This document shows positions 12,133-21,780 of a stretch of 64,000 nt of DNA, piece by piece; position 1 is the stretch's first letter, and each line of letters opens with the position of its first letter. The stretch is from Nocardioides dongkuii (GTDB lineage Bacteria; Actinomycetota; Actinomycetes; Propionibacteriales; Nocardioidaceae): positions 2,232,001 through 2,296,000 of the forward strand of contig NZ_CP059903.1 of assembly GCF_014127485.1 (NCBI RefSeq), read 5' to 3'. The position numbers and the translations under genes are program-made. The notes under the pieces were generated by a model. The model had not been told where the DNA came from. It did no database searches and worked only from the letters and a program-made list of their open reading frames with translations.

Positions 12133-13080
12133 GTGGCCCGCAAGAACCCCCTCGGCAAGCTCGTCGACGCCGCAGTCGAGACGGTCAAGGACCCGATCGG
12201 CACCGGTCAGAAGGTGGTGGGCCACGCAGTCGGGCAGGCCTGGGGCGTCGCCTCCGGCACCGTCAGCACCGTCACGGGCCTGGTGGCCGGCCAGAAGAAG
12301 CCGGTCGCGCCCACCGCGGAGCCCACCGGCAAGATCACCGAGAAGACCGCCGAGCCCGGGCCCGGCACCGCCGGCGCCCCCGTGCCGGCCGCCGGCGCCA
12401 AGGCGATCAAGGTCGCGGCGCCGTCCCGGCCGCACGGTGACCCGGTGAAGCCGATGAAGACCGCCAAGGCCGCCACGCCGGCGAAGAAGACCGCCAAGAA
12501 GGCGGACCCCAAGGCGGCGGCGAAGGCCGCACCGAAGGCCGCACCGACGCCGAAGGCGAAGGCCGCCTCGGCCGACGAGCCGGTGCGGGTCCCGGTCGAG
12601 GACGTCGCCACCAAGGTGGTCAAGGAGGCCGCGACCAAGGCGACGACCGCCAAGGGCTCGGTCGCCAAGGCCGGCACCAAGCGCGGCGCGGCCGCGAAGA
12701 AGACGGCCAAGAAGACCGCGCCCGCGGCGACCAGCATCGACGCCGCGGCGGACGCCTCCGACGTCGACGTGACCCCGGCCGACATCGCCTCGGCGATCAA
12801 GAAGGCGCCTGCCAAGAAGGCGGCGAAGAAGGCTCCGGCCGCGAAGAAGACCGCGGCCGGGACGACGCCGCTCTCCGCGGCCGAGCTCGCCGGTGGGGCC
12901 GGCACCGAGACGATCACCTCCGCCGGCACCCGGGGCGCCGACGTCGCCACCAACCCGGACACGACCGCGACCGACCTCCAGCAGGTCGGGACCGAGCCGC
13001 TGCTCGACCCCGCCACGGTCAAGGCGGTCACCAGCGAGGCCGAGACCATGAGCAGGGCGGCCGACCCCGACAAGGGCTGA
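12133..13080 (+). CDS. Lys/Ala-rich histone H1-like protein
   Basis: A 315-residue protein. Residues 1-55 form an amphipathic section (NPLGKLVDAAVETVKDPIG). A central low-complexity tract (about 105-250) is rich in Lys, Ala, Thr and Pro, with repeated KKTAKK, AKKAAKK and PAKK units like eukaryotic histone H1 tails and actinobacterial nucleoid proteins. The C-terminal third is acidic and Lys-poor. DNA or nucleoid binding is plausible from composition alone. GTG start preceded by AAAGG. A strong stem-loop at 13101-13138 ends the transcript. Confidence 0.7.
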   Translation: MARKNPLGKLVDAAVETVKDPIGTGQKVVGHAVGQAWGVASGTVSTVTGLVAGQKKPVAPTAEPTGKITEKTAEPGPGTAGAPVPAAGAKAIKVAAPSRPHGDPVKPMKTAKAATPAKKTAKKADPKAAAKAAPKAAPTPKAKAASADEPVRVPVEDVATKVVKEAATKATTAKGSVAKAGTKRGAAAKKTAKKTAPAATSIDAAADASDVDVTPADIASAIKKAPAKKAAKKAPAAKKTAAGTTPLSAAELAGGAGTETITSAGTRGADVATNPDTTATDLQQVGTEPLLDPATVKAVTSEAETMSRAADPDKG

Positions 13081-13100
13081 GCCCGCGCCCGTCGTACGAC

Positions 13101-13138
13101 GAACGCCCCCGTCTCCCGTGAGGGAGGCGGGGGCGTTC
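13101..13138. terminator. 17-bp stem-loop between convergent genes
   Basis: GAACGCCCCCGTCTCCC pairs with GGGAGGCGGGGGCGTTC (one G-T pair) around a 4-base loop. It lies between the H1-like gene and the acyl-CoA dehydrogenase gene, so it can serve both strands. There is no T-run. Confidence 0.75.
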
Positions 13139-13164
13139 GCCGTGTGCGGCGGTGCCGGGTGCGG

Positions 13165-14379
13165 TTACTTCAGCTCGGCGCTGGTGAGCCCCAGGACCCG
13201 GCGGGCGACGATGAGCTGCTGGATCTGCTGGGTGCCCTCGAAGATGTCGAGGATCTTGGAGTCGCGCGACCACTTCTCGAGCAGCTCGGCCTCGCTGTAG
13301 CCCAGCGTGCCGGCCAGCTCGACGCAGCTGAGCGTGACGTCGGAGCCCACCCGGCCGGCCTTCGCCTTGGCCATCGAGGCCTCCAGCGAGTTGGGCTGGC
13401 GGTTGTCGGCCATCCAGGCCGCCTGGAGCATCAGCAGCCGGGCGCCCTCCCAGTCGGCCTCGAGCCGCAGCAGGGTCGCGGCGGCCGCCGACTGGGCCGC
13501 TGCGGGGCGGTCGTAGTCGACGACGACGCCGGCCTGCTCCAGCAGGTCGCGGGTGAGGTCGAGGGCCGCCTTCGCGCAGCCGACCGCCATGGACGCGACC
13601 AGCGGGCGGGTGTTGTCGAAGGTCGCCATCGCCCCGGCGAAGCCCTGCTTGGGGTCGACCTCGGGCGAGCCGAGGAGGTTCTCCTTCGGCACCCGGCAGT
13701 TCTCGAAGATGATCGTCGCGGTGTCCGAGGCCCGGATGCCGAGCTTGTGCTCGAGCCGGTCGACGCGCATGCCCGGCGTCCCCTTCGGCACCACGAAGGA
13801 CTTGATCGCCGCGCGGCCCAGGGACCGGTCCAGGGTCGCCCACACCACGATGTGGTCGGCGCGGTCGCCGGCCGTGACGTAGATCTTCTCGCCGTTGAGG
13901 ACGTACTCGTCGCCGTCCAGCACCGCCGTGGTCTTGATGTTGGCGGAGTCCGAGCCGGTGCCGGGCTCGGTGATCGCCATGCCGGCCCACACGCCGTCGA
14001 ACCGCTCGTGCTGCTCCTGGTCGGCGACCGAGGCGATCGCGGAGTTGCCGAGGCCCTGGCGGGGCATCGAGAGCAGCAGCCCCACGTCGCCCCAGCACAT
14101 CTCGGCGATCGACATCACCGAGGCGAGGTTCGCGCCGTTCTTGACGCCGTCGCTCTCGGCGGGCGTCTCCTCGCGGCGTACGCCAGCCGCGCCGGCCCCC
14201 TCGCTGGCGCCGGACTCGGCGAGCCCGTCGATCATCGCGGCGAGCATGTCGAGTTCCTGCGGGTACGTGTGCTCGGCGAGGTCGTACTTGCGCGAGATCG
14301 GCCGCAGCATGTTCATCGCGACCTGGTGGGCCTGGCCCGCCAGGGTGCGGAACTTCCTCGGGTCGTCCAGGGAGATCAT
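13165..14379 (-). CDS. acyl-CoA dehydrogenase (FadE23-like)
   Basis: A 404-residue acyl-CoA dehydrogenase, FAD-dependent, for alpha-beta oxidation of an acyl-CoA thioester. Typical segments are GMAITEPGTGSDSANIKT (FAD/substrate loop), YVLNGEKIYVT and, at the C-terminus, DIFEGTQQIQQL, whose Glu is the usual catalytic base. Length is normal. It is encoded 55 bp downstream of a second, longer dehydrogenase, reproducing (as I recall) the M. tuberculosis fadE24-fadE23 order. The two may form a heteromer, as other paired FadE proteins do. Substrate unknown. Confidence 0.85.
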   Translation of the reverse strand: MISLDDPRKFRTLAGQAHQVAMNMLRPISRKYDLAEHTYPQELDMLAAMIDGLAESGASEGAGAAGVRREETPAESDGVKNGANLASVMSIAEMCWGDVGLLLSMPRQGLGNSAIASVADQEQHERFDGVWAGMAITEPGTGSDSANIKTTAVLDGDEYVLNGEKIYVTAGDRADHIVVWATLDRSLGRAAIKSFVVPKGTPGMRVDRLEHKLGIRASDTATIIFENCRVPKENLLGSPEVDPKQGFAGAMATFDNTRPLVASMAVGCAKAALDLTRDLLEQAGVVVDYDRPAAAQSAAAATLLRLEADWEGARLLMLQAAWMADNRQPNSLEASMAKAKAGRVGSDVTLSCVELAGTLGYSEAELLEKWSRDSKILDIFEGTQQIQQLIVARRVLGLTSAELK

Positions 14380-14434
14380 CGGCGGGGCCCCCGTTCGGAG
14401 CGGAGCGGAGCGAGCCTTCGAATGGGGTGCTTCA

Positions 14435-15799
14435 TCAGACCATCACCACGCCTTCCATCACTCCGACGGCCCGCAGGTCGCGGTACCACCGCTCCACCGG
14501 GTGCTCCTTGACGAACCCGTGTCCCCCGAGCAGCTGCACGCCGTCCAGGCCGATCCGCATGCCCTTGTCGGCGCAGAGGCGCCGGGCCAGCGCGACCTCG
14601 CGGGCGAAGTCCTTGCCCGCCGCGGCGCGGGAGGCGGCCTTCCAGGTGAGCAGCCGCATCGCCTGCAGCTCGATCGCGATGTCGGCGACCATGAACGCCA
14701 CCGACTGGCGGTGGGCGATCGGCTCGCCGAACGCCTCGCGCTCCTTGACGTACGGCGTCACGTAGTCGAGGACCGCCTGGGCGGTGCCGACGGCGAGCGC
14801 GCACCAGGCCAGCCGGGAGAGCCGCACGCACTCGGCGTACGTCGTGCCGTCGGTCTCGCCGAGCACGCTGCCCTCGGGGAGGGTGACGTCGGTGAGCACC
14901 AGCCGGGTCATGGCGGCGGCGCGGACGCCCATGCCGGGGTCGGCGACGACCTCGAGGCCGGGGGTGCCGGACTCGACGAGGAAGAGCACCGGCTTCCCGT
15001 CCAGGCGCGCCCCGACGACGAACAGCTCGGCCTCGGCGCCGCGCGGCACCGCCGACTTCACGCCGTTGAGGACGTAGCCGCCGCTGGTGCGCTCCGCGGT
15101 GGTCGAGGGCTCGAGGGCGTCGAAGAGCACGGTGGGCTCGGACAGTGCGAGCGCCGCGGCCGGCACCTCGGCCTCGCTGAACGCCGGGAGGTAGGTCTGC
15201 TGCTGGGACTCCGAGCCCCAGAGGCCGAGCGCGGTCGCGACCGCGCCGGGGGCCAGCGAGGCGACGGCGAGGCCCATGTCGCCCTTGGCGAGCGCCTCGG
15301 CGACCAGCGCGCCGGCCATCGCCGAGCGCTCCTCGGAGATGCCGCCGAGCGCCTCGGGGACGCCGAGGATCGGCAGCCCGACCTCGAGCCCCGCCTTGAG
15401 CACGGCCTCGGGGGCCGCGCACGCCTCGTCCGCCTCCGCCGCGGCGGGGCGCAGGACCTCGTCGGCGAGCTCGGTGACCACGTCGACGAGCATCTGCTCG
15501 TCCTCGGTCGGGGTGAGGTCGAAGACGCCGCGGCCGGCCGTGGGGGTCGGGCGGGCGCCGGGGCTGCCCTTCCGCCCGGCCCGCGCGAAGCCGCGGCTCG
15601 CGGCGGTGACGGTCTTGAACCCGCTCCGGGTCGTGGTGAAGACCGCCTGCTCGGCCTGCTTGCGCAGGCCGACCCGGTCCAGGACGTCGCTCTGGGCGAG
15701 GCGGTTGAGCGCGGCGACGGCGTACCCGATCGGGTCGCGCGTCTCCTTCGACGACAGCCCGTGCTTGCCGCCGGGCCTGAGGCTCTGGATCAGGGACAT
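14435..15799 (-). CDS. acyl-CoA dehydrogenase with N-terminal extension (FadE24-like)
   Basis: A 454-residue acyl-CoA dehydrogenase family protein. The first 90 or so residues are an extension not found in short-chain enzymes; the dehydrogenase core begins near FDLTPTEDEQMLVD. Core motifs are weaker than in its neighbour: YVLNGVKSAVPRG, LLGGHGFVKEHPVERWYRD and a terminal VGVMEGVVM with a possible catalytic Glu. It is likely co-transcribed with the following FadE23-like gene. A TAACTC-T-GAGTTA palindrome overlaps its -10 region, suggesting a repressor. Confidence 0.82.
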   Translation of the reverse strand: MSLIQSLRPGGKHGLSSKETRDPIGYAVAALNRLAQSDVLDRVGLRKQAEQAVFTTTRSGFKTVTAASRGFARAGRKGSPGARPTPTAGRGVFDLTPTEDEQMLVDVVTELADEVLRPAAAEADEACAAPEAVLKAGLEVGLPILGVPEALGGISEERSAMAGALVAEALAKGDMGLAVASLAPGAVATALGLWGSESQQQTYLPAFSEAEVPAAALALSEPTVLFDALEPSTTAERTSGGYVLNGVKSAVPRGAEAELFVVGARLDGKPVLFLVESGTPGLEVVADPGMGVRAAAMTRLVLTDVTLPEGSVLGETDGTTYAECVRLSRLAWCALAVGTAQAVLDYVTPYVKEREAFGEPIAHRQSVAFMVADIAIELQAMRLLTWKAASRAAAGKDFAREVALARRLCADKGMRIGLDGVQLLGGHGFVKEHPVERWYRDLRAVGVMEGVVMV

Positions 15800-15805
15800 G
15801 GCACC

Positions 15806-15822
15806 AAGGTAACTCTGAGTTA
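15806..15822 (-). promoter_or_regulatory. palindromic operator overlapping the fadE promoter
   Basis: TAACTC-T-GAGTTA at 15810-15822 is a perfect 6-bp-arm palindrome around one base. The minus-strand box TACCTT (15811-15806) lies 6 nt before the ATG at 15799, so a bound dimer would cover the -10 region. TetR-type acyl-CoA-responsive repressors bind sites of this shape; the regulator is not identified. Confidence 0.55.
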
Positions 15823-15875
15823 CACACCGGGCTACAGCACTGCTCCGTGGGCCGGGTCACACGCCCCCGATGGCC

Positions 15876-15881
15876 TACGAT
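15876..15881 (+). promoter_or_regulatory. TANNNT -10 box for def
   Basis: TACGAT lies 7 nt before the GTG at 15889 and no Shine-Dalgarno sequence is present, consistent with a leaderless mRNA. Confidence 0.5.
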
Positions 15882-15888
15882 TCTCGCC

Positions 15889-16482
15889 GTGTCCGATCAC
15901 CCCGAGCCCCCCGAGCACGCGCCGTACGGCCCCCTCCCCGAGGGCGGCACCGTCCGCCCGATGACCCGCTGGGGCACCCCCGTGATGCACCACCCCCAGG
16001 CCCCCGTCACGGCGTACGACGAGGAGCTGCGGTCGCTGGTCGCCGACATGGTCGCGACGATGTACGCCGCGGAGGGCGTCGGGCTCGCGGCGTGCCAGAT
16101 CGGCGTGGACCGCGCGGTCTTCGTCTTCGACTGCCCCGACGCGAGCGGCGAGCGCACGGTCGGCGTCGTCTGCAACCCGGTGCTCACCCTGCCCGAGGGC
16201 AAGGACCGCCAGCTCGACGTCGCCGAGGAGGGCTGCCTGTCCTTCCCGGGCGCGTTCGTCGACTGTGCCCGCCCGGACACCGCGACGGTCACCGGCACCG
16301 GCCTGGACGGGACGCCGGTCACGTTCACCGGCGACGGCCTGCTCGCCCGGTGCCTGCAGCACGAGACCGACCACACCCTCGGCACCGTCTTCGGCGACCG
16401 GCTCCCGATCAAGCAGCGCAAGAAGCTGCAGAAGGCCCACGACAAGGCCGCGGACGAGTACCCCCCGGACTGGCCCGCGTGA
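15889..16482 (+). CDS. def: peptide deformylase
   Basis: A 197-residue metalloenzyme that removes the formyl group from nascent proteins at the ribosome exit. All three motifs are present: GVGLAACQIG at 63-72, EGCLS at 114-118 (metal-binding Cys) and HETDH at 158-162 (two metal His plus catalytic Glu). GTG at 15889 is chosen over an upstream in-frame GTG because the TACGAT box sits 7 nt before it. The stop overlaps the next GTG (GTGA). Confidence 0.93.
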   Translation: MSDHPEPPEHAPYGPLPEGGTVRPMTRWGTPVMHHPQAPVTAYDEELRSLVADMVATMYAAEGVGLAACQIGVDRAVFVFDCPDASGERTVGVVCNPVLTLPEGKDRQLDVAEEGCLSFPGAFVDCARPDTATVTGTGLDGTPVTFTGDGLLARCLQHETDHTLGTVFGDRLPIKQRKKLQKAHDKAADEYPPDWPA

Positions 16483-16988
16483 GCCCGCGGGTCCGCATCG
16501 TCCAGCTCTCCCCCGAGGCGCTGCGGGCCCTGGCCGACGGCGACCTGGCCGCGGCCGCGCCGCTGGCACCGGTGCCGCTCACGCCGTGGCTGGTCTCCGC
16601 GGAGCGGATCGGCACCTGGCGGATGCGTGCCCGGCAGGCCGTGGAGTCACCCGAGGACCTGCCCTGGATCACCGGGATCGTCCGCGACGAGGCCGCGGGG
16701 CTGACGGTCGGCGCGGGCGGATTCCACGCCGCCCCCGACGAGCGGGGCATGGTGGAGGCGGGGTACGGCGTGGACCCGGCGTACCGCCGCCGGGGCTACG
16801 CCCGCGCCGTCCTCGAGGGCCTGATCGAGCGGGCGCGCGCGGAGCCCTCGGTCACCGTGCTGCGGCTGACCATCTCCCCGGAGAACGAGCCGTCCCTGGC
16901 GCTGGCGCGGCAGTACCCGTTCGTCGTGGTGGGCGAGCAGTGGGACGAGGAGGACGGGCTCGAGACGATCTACGAGCTCGGCGTCTGA
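16479..16988 (+). CDS. GNAT family N-acetyltransferase
   Basis: A 169-residue GNAT protein. It has VEAGYGVDPAYRRRGYARAVLEGL with the acetyl-CoA pyrophosphate-binding RRxGxA motif near residue 105, and LRLTISPENEPSLALARQYPF near the C-terminus. The acceptor is unknown. Translation is coupled to peptide deformylase by the GTGA overlap, which hints at a link with protein N-termini but does not prove it. The 3' end overlaps the convergent gene by 19 bp. Confidence 0.82.
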   Translation: MSPRVRIVQLSPEALRALADGDLAAAAPLAPVPLTPWLVSAERIGTWRMRARQAVESPEDLPWITGIVRDEAAGLTVGAGGFHAAPDERGMVEAGYGVDPAYRRRGYARAVLEGLIERARAEPSVTVLRLTISPENEPSLALARQYPFVVVGEQWDEEDGLETIYELGV

Positions 16989-17584
16989 GCGGGGAAGGCC
17001 TCTCCCCCGCCGGCCGCGAGGTGCTCGGCGACCACCCGGAGGTGCTCGGCGACGAGGTCGTCGTCGAGGGGCGGCAGCACGTCGTCCCAGAACGCCAGCA
17101 TCGCGCCGCGGCCCTGCATCATCCCGGCCGGGCGGGCCAGCGCCCAGAGGTGGAAGTGCTCGCTGCCGTCGCCCCAGCGGCCGAAGTGGCACCGGGCCAC
17201 GCCGGGGATCGCCTTCACCGCCGCGCTGACCCGCTGCATCAGCGGGCCCAGCCCGGCCAGCAGGTCCACCGGGGCGTCCTCGAGCCGCACGTGCTCGTGC
17301 GGCGCGATGCCCCCGACGTACGGGATCCCCATCGGCGCGAAGCCGGCCCGGACCTGCCAGGTGCCGTCGGACCAGATGGTGTGGGGCGAGGGCCGGCAGT
17401 GCGGGCACTCCGAGCGGTCCAGCTCGCCGGCGCGGGGCGCCTCGGGGACCAGCATCGGCTCGAGCTTGCTGAGGACGGCGTCCTCGAAGCTCGAGAACCG
17501 GTCCTCGACCAGCGGGCGGGCGGAGAGGCGCTCCCCGATCGGGAGCCTGCGGTGGTACGGCGAGTCGGCCGGCTGCTGGTCCAT
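16970..17584 (-). CDS. conserved hypothetical, possible HIT-like protein
   Basis: A 204-residue soluble protein. It has a CPHC motif (about residues 60-63) and a later GSEHFHLWALARP segment whose HxH spacing recalls the histidine-triad/GalT superfamily, though the full HxHxH is not present. ATG at 17584 gives a natural N-terminus. It is transcribed with the RNA methyltransferase upstream (17-bp gap). Function should be treated as unknown. Confidence 0.6.
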   Translation of the reverse strand: MDQQPADSPYHRRLPIGERLSARPLVEDRFSSFEDAVLSKLEPMLVPEAPRAGELDRSECPHCRPSPHTIWSDGTWQVRAGFAPMGIPYVGGIAPHEHVRLEDAPVDLLAGLGPLMQRVSAAVKAIPGVARCHFGRWGDGSEHFHLWALARPAGMMQGRGAMLAFWDDVLPPLDDDLVAEHLRVVAEHLAAGGGEAFPAQTPSS

Positions 17585-17601
17585 GGCGGGACGGTACGAC
17601 G

Positions 17602-18405
17602 TCAGCGGCGCGCGGTCACGTAGCAGGCCACCGCGGTCGCGGCGGCGACGTTGAGCGAGTCGATCCCCGCCGCCATCGGGATGATCGCGCGGCGGTCGGC
17701 GGCCTGCTCCCAGCGGGCGGAGAGGCCGTGGCCCTCGGAGCCGAGCACCAGCGCGACCTTGTCCAGGCCGGCGACGGCGTGCTCGATCTCGGTGGCGTCG
17801 TCGGCGAGGGTGAGCGCCACGGTCGTGAAGCCGGCCGCGGACAGCGACGGCAGGGCGTCGTACCAGTCGGGCAGGCGGGTCCACGGCATCGTGAAGACCG
17901 CGCCCATCGCCACCTTCACCGCCCGCCGGTAGAGCGGGTCGGCGCACCGGGGCGCCAGCAGCACGGCGTCGAAGCCGAGCGCGGCGCCGCAGCGCAGGAT
18001 GGCGCCGACGTTGGTGTGGTCGACGATCTCCTCCAGCACCAGGACCGAGCGGGCCCCCTCGAGCACGTCCTCCACCGACGGCAGCGGCCGCCGCTCGAGC
18101 GAGGCCAGCGCGCCGCGGTGCACGTGGAAGCCGGTCACCTCCTCGGCGAGCGCCTCGGAGACCACGTAGCAGGGCGCGTCGGTGCTGGCCAGGACGTCGG
18201 CGAGCCCGTCGAGCCAGCGCGGCGCCATCAGGAACGAGCGGGCGGCGTACCCGGCCTCGACGGCACGGCGCACCACCTTCCCGCCCTCGGCGAGGAACAG
18301 CCCGTGCTCGGCCTCGAGGTGCTTGCGGAGCTCCACGTCGCGCAGGTCGCGGTAGTCGGCCAGGCGCGGGTCCGCCGGGTCGTCGATCTCGACGAAGGTC
18401 GCCAT
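17602..18405 (-). CDS. TrmH/SpoU-family RNA 2'-O-methyltransferase
   Basis: A 267-residue SPOUT methyltransferase. The N-terminal RNA-binding part (residues 1-105) contains EHGLFLAEGGKVVRRAVEAG. The catalytic knot has VLEEIVDHTNVGAILRCGAALG (motif 1), VALVLGSEGHGLS (motif 2) and IPMAAGIDSLNVAAATAVACY (motif 3). It transfers a methyl group from SAM to a ribose in rRNA or tRNA; the target is not predictable. It lies 13 bp after siroheme synthase on the same strand. Confidence 0.88.
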   Translation of the reverse strand: MATFVEIDDPADPRLADYRDLRDVELRKHLEAEHGLFLAEGGKVVRRAVEAGYAARSFLMAPRWLDGLADVLASTDAPCYVVSEALAEEVTGFHVHRGALASLERRPLPSVEDVLEGARSVLVLEEIVDHTNVGAILRCGAALGFDAVLLAPRCADPLYRRAVKVAMGAVFTMPWTRLPDWYDALPSLSAAGFTTVALTLADDATEIEHAVAGLDKVALVLGSEGHGLSARWEQAADRRAIIPMAAGIDSLNVAAATAVACYVTARR

Positions 18406-18418
18406 CAGTGCGTGCCCA

Positions 18419-19651
18419 TCAGTGGTCGGCGAAGTGCTCGGGGTGGGCGACGGCGACCACGTCGCCGACCACGATGATCGCCGGCGGGCGCACGTCCTGC
18501 GCCGCGAGCTCCTCCGCGAGGGTGCCGAGGGTGGCCAGGACCGTCCGCTCGGCCGGCATGGTGCCGTCGCAGACCACCCCGACCGGCGTGCTCGGGTCAC
18601 GACCCCCGTCGAGCAGCGCCGTCGCGATCGCGGGAGCGTTCTCGACGGCCATCATCAGCACCAGTGTGCCGGTCAGCTGCGCGACGGCGGGCCAGTGGGT
18701 GAGCGACTCGGGGTGCCCGGGCGGGAGGTGCCCGGAGAGCACCGTGAACTCGTGGGCGACACCGCGGTGGGTGACCGGGATCCCGACGACGGCGGGGACG
18801 CCGACCGGGCTGCTGATCCCGGGGATCACCGTGACCGGCACACCCGCCTCGCGGCAGGCGAGGACCTCCTCGTAGCCGCGCCCGAAGACGAAGCTGTCCC
18901 CGCCCTTGAACCGGACCACGCGCTTGCCGGCCAGCGCGCGCTCCACGATGACCCGGTTGATCTCCTCCTGCTGGGCGCTGCGCCCGCGGGGCAGCTTCGC
19001 GACGTCGACGAGCTCGACGTCGGCCGGCAGGTCGCCCAGGAGCTCGCGCGGCGCCAGCCGGTCGGCGACCACGACGTCGGCGTCCATCAGCGCCTTGCGG
19101 CCGGCGATGCTGATCAGCTCGGGATCGCCCGGCCCCCCGCCGACGAGGACCACCCCGGGCGTGCGGTCCCGCTGCCGACGGGCGGCGATGGTGCCCTCGC
19201 GCAGCTGCTCGACGATCTCGTCGCGGATCCGGGCCGAGCGCTGCGGCTCGCGGTTGCCGAGCACCGCCACGGTGACGCCGTCGTGACGGCCCGTGGCCGG
19301 CGTCCACGCGGTGGCGCGGGTGCCGTCGTCGGAGCGGACGCAGAACACCCGGCGTACCTCCGCCGCGGCGCTGACCTGCTCGTTGACCGCACCGTCGTCG
19401 GTGGCGGCGATGCAGTACCAGGTGTCGTCGAGGTCGGTGTCCTCGAAGCCCCGCTCGTGCCAGGTCACCTCGCCGGCCCCGGCCAGCCCCTCGATCGCGG
19501 GCGTCACCTGCGGCGAGACGACGTGCACGTCGGCGCCGGCGGCGATCAGCTGCGGTACCCGGCGCTGGGCGACGTGCCCGCCGCCGACGACCACCACGCG
19601 TCGCTCGGAGAGCCGCAGGCCCGCGGGGTACGTCGGCAGCTCGTCGTCCAC
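18419..19651 (-). CDS. cysG: siroheme synthase CysG-type (precorrin-2 dehydrogenase plus uroporphyrinogen-III methyltransferase)
   Basis: A bifunctional protein of about 410 residues. The N-terminal domain (1-150) has the NAD site [13 protein letters not shown] and matches precorrin-2 dehydrogenase/sirohydrochlorin ferrochelatase. The C-terminal domain (about 160-410) has [32 protein letters not shown] and [23 protein letters not shown] of the SAM-dependent methyltransferase. Together they make siroheme for sulfite and nitrite reductases. The GTG at 19651 is the best start, though no well-spaced Shine-Dalgarno is visible. No sulfite reductase gene is in the window. Confidence 0.88.
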   Translation of the reverse strand: MDDELPTYPAGLRLSERRVVVVGGGHVAQRRVPQLIAAGADVHVVSPQVTPAIEGLAGAGEVTWHERGFEDTDLDDTWYCIAATDDGAVNEQVSAAAEVRRVFCVRSDDGTRATAWTPATGRHDGVTVAVLGNREPQRSARIRDEIVEQLREGTIAARRQRDRTPGVVLVGGGPGDPELISIAGRKALMDADVVVADRLAPRELLGDLPADVELVDVAKLPRGRSAQQEEINRVIVERALAGKRVVRFKGGDSFVFGRGYEEVLACREAGVPVTVIPGISSPVGVPAVVGIPVTHRGVAHEFTVLSGHLPPGHPESLTHWPAVAQLTGTLVLMMAVENAPAIATALLDGGRDPSTPVGVVCDGTMPAERTVLATLGTLAEELAAQDVRPPAIIVVGDVVAVAHPEHFADH

Positions 19652-19745
19652 CTCCCCATCATCCCGTGTGGGGTCGGCCGGGGGTGGGCACGGGTTCAGC
19701 GACCGGACTAGGTTCGGACCGACCGCCCCCTGCGATAGGAGCACG

Positions 19746-20273
19746 ATGAGCCTCGAGCGCCCCGTCAGCCCCAACCCGTACGACCTGCTGCCGCCCGTGC
19801 CGACGTTCACCGTCACCAGCGAGGACGTGACCGACGGGCAGCCGCTCAAGGACGACCAGGTCGCCAGCGGCGGCGACCGCTCGCCCCAGCTGTCCTGGAG
19901 CGGGGCGCCGGAGGGCACGAAGAGCTACACCGTCACCTGCTTCGACCCCGACGCCCCGACCCCGAGCGGCTTCTGGCACTGGGTCCTGGTCGACCTGCCC
20001 GCCGACGTCACCTCGCTGGACGCCGGCCTGGGCGTCGAGGGTGCCGAGCTCCCCGGCGGCGCGTTCATGTGCCGCAACGACGCCGGCTCGAAGGCGTTCA
20101 CCGGTGCCGCTCCCCCGGAGGGGGACCAGGTGCACCGGTACTTCTTCGTCGTGCACGCGGTGCAGGAGGAGACGCTCGGGGTGGACTCCGACGCCTCCCC
20201 GGCCGTCGTCTCCTTCAACCTCGCGTTCAAGTCGATCGGCCGGGCGATCCTCCACGGGACCTACCAGCACTGA
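19746..20273 (+). CDS. YbhB/YbcL family Raf kinase inhibitor-like protein (PEBP)
   Basis: A 175-residue phosphatidylethanolamine-binding-protein-fold protein. [38 protein letters not shown] and [10 protein letters not shown] are diagnostic, with the ligand-pocket Asp-Pro-Asp and His residues kept. Its function in bacteria is unclear. AGGAG lies 5 nt before the ATG. The end overlaps fprB convergently by 47 bp. Confidence 0.88.
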   Translation: MSLERPVSPNPYDLLPPVPTFTVTSEDVTDGQPLKDDQVASGGDRSPQLSWSGAPEGTKSYTVTCFDPDAPTPSGFWHWVLVDLPADVTSLDAGLGVEGAELPGGAFMCRNDAGSKAFTGAAPPEGDQVHRYFFVVHAVQEETLGVDSDASPAVVSFNLAFKSIGRAILHGTYQH

Positions 20274-21726
20274 GCCGCCTCGGCGGCCGGTCGGCGGCAT
20301 CCCGCAGCACGGCGGTGACCGTCTCGTGGGCACACAGCCGGTTGGCACCGATCCCCCCGGACGGGCCGCGCTTGATCCACCCGGTGACGTAGGTGCTCGG
20401 GACGAGCGAGCCGGTCACGGGGTCGACCACGCGCCCTGCCTGGTGGGGGATCGTGCCGGTGACGTCGTCGAAGGGCAGGCCCGCGACTGGGGTGCCGCGG
20501 TAGCCGATGGAGCTGAGCACCAGTCCGGTGGTGACGTCCACGGCCGCCTCGAAGCCGCTGACCTCGAGCCGTGCCGTCCCGATGCGACCGCCCGGCGCCG
20601 CGCGGAAGCTGGTCGCCCTGCTCCCGAACAGCAGGGTGAGGCAGCGCTCGGTCGGCGGCTCGGACAGGGCCGCCACCGGCTGGGTCGGGACGCCCGCCAG
20701 CCAGGACGCCTTGGAGGCCGGCCCGGCGGTCCCGATCTCGGCCACGACGCCAGGCGTCTCGACCACGACGAGCCGGAAGTCCGCGTGCTGCTGCAGCGCG
20801 ATCAGCTCACCACGGCTGTACGACGCGTCCGCCGGACCCCGGCGGCCGGCGATCACGACCTGGCGCACCCGGCTCTGACGCAGGGCGGCGAGTGCGTGCG
20901 GGGCGATGTCGGTCGCGGCGAGGCGGTCGGGATCGGACAGCAGGATCCGCGCGCAGTCGAGGGCGACGTTGCCGGTGCCGATGATCGTGACGCGCTCGGT
21001 CGAGAGGTCGACGGCGTCCTGCGGAACATCGGGATGCCCGTTGTACCAGCCGACGAACGTACGCGCCGACAGCGAACCGACCAGCTCCGCGCCGGGAACG
21101 TCCAGTCGCCGGTCGGCTGAGGCACCGACGGCGTACACGACCGCGTCGTGCCGCTCCTGCAGCTCGGCGTGGCTCACGTCGGTGCCGACCTCGGTGCCGA
21201 GGCGGACCCGGACCCGGGGGTTCAGGTGGTGCGCGGCGAACCGCTCCGCCATCCGGCGGGTCGCGAGGTGGTCGGGGGCCACGCCGTACCGCAGGAGCCC
21301 GCCAGGGCGCCCGAGGCGTTCATAGACAGTGACCCGGGTGTTGGTGGTGAGGAGCGACTCGAGGGCGTACCCCGCGGCCGGACCGGAGCCGACGACAGCC
21401 ACGTCCAGGGGCCGACGCCCCGACGGCAGGGAGGTCGGGAACGCCGGCGGGTCCCACTCGAGGGCCTGCTCGTCGTCCGCGTAGTAGTCGGCGTTGATCT
21501 GCGCATACGCCCGGTCCGACCCCACGAGCCGGTCCACGGGGAAGATCGCGTCGGTCGGGCACACGTCGGCACACGCCCCGCAGTCGATGCAGGTCTTCGG
21601 GTCGATGTGCAGCATGTCGGTGCTGCCGAACGCCCGCTCCTCGGGTGTCGGGTGGATGCAGTTCACCGGGCACACCGAAACGCACGAGGCGTCGGCGCAG
21701 CAGGTCTGGGTGATCGCGAAGGCCAA
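20227..21726 (-). CDS. fprB: FprB-type ferredoxin-NADP reductase with fused 7/8Fe ferredoxin
   Basis: A 499-residue fusion. Residues 1-70 are a bacterial two-cluster ferredoxin ([15 protein letters not shown], then [12 protein letters not shown]). From about 105 a FAD/NADP reductase starts with [15 protein letters not shown] and continues through [15 protein letters not shown] and a late [12 protein letters not shown]. It moves electrons between NADPH and iron-sulfur clusters. The start codon is TTG, supported by AGAAGGA 7 nt upstream and by where the ferredoxin fold begins. It follows the AurF-like gene by 54 bp, so it is the probable electron supply for that diiron enzyme. Confidence 0.85.
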   Translation of the reverse strand: MAFAITQTCCADASCVSVCPVNCIHPTPEERAFGSTDMLHIDPKTCIDCGACADVCPTDAIFPVDRLVGSDRAYAQINADYYADDEQALEWDPPAFPTSLPSGRRPLDVAVVGSGPAAGYALESLLTTNTRVTVYERLGRPGGLLRYGVAPDHLATRRMAERFAAHHLNPRVRVRLGTEVGTDVSHAELQERHDAVVYAVGASADRRLDVPGAELVGSLSARTFVGWYNGHPDVPQDAVDLSTERVTIIGTGNVALDCARILLSDPDRLAATDIAPHALAALRQSRVRQVVIAGRRGPADASYSRGELIALQQHADFRLVVVETPGVVAEIGTAGPASKASWLAGVPTQPVAALSEPPTERCLTLLFGSRATSFRAAPGGRIGTARLEVSGFEAAVDVTTGLVLSSIGYRGTPVAGLPFDDVTGTIPHQAGRVVDPVTGSLVPSTYVTGWIKRGPSGGIGANRLCAHETVTAVLRDAADRPPRRLSAGRSRGGSPGRST

Positions 21727-21780
21727 GGCGGCGTCCTTCTCGTGCTCGTGGGTGCGGGTGCTCCGGGCGCGCTGCTCGGC

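Noticed and set aside
12440..12860. Repetitive AAGAAGAC/GCCAAGAAG runs that could suggest a DNA repeat array
   Set aside because: They are codons of the Lys/Ala-rich protein; spacing is irregular and follows the reading frame, not a CRISPR or satellite unit.
14396..14415. (CGGAG)3CGAGC as a mobile or REP-type repeat
   Set aside because: The unit is short, and only a loosely related copy (11029-11049) is in the window; slippage is a sufficient explanation.
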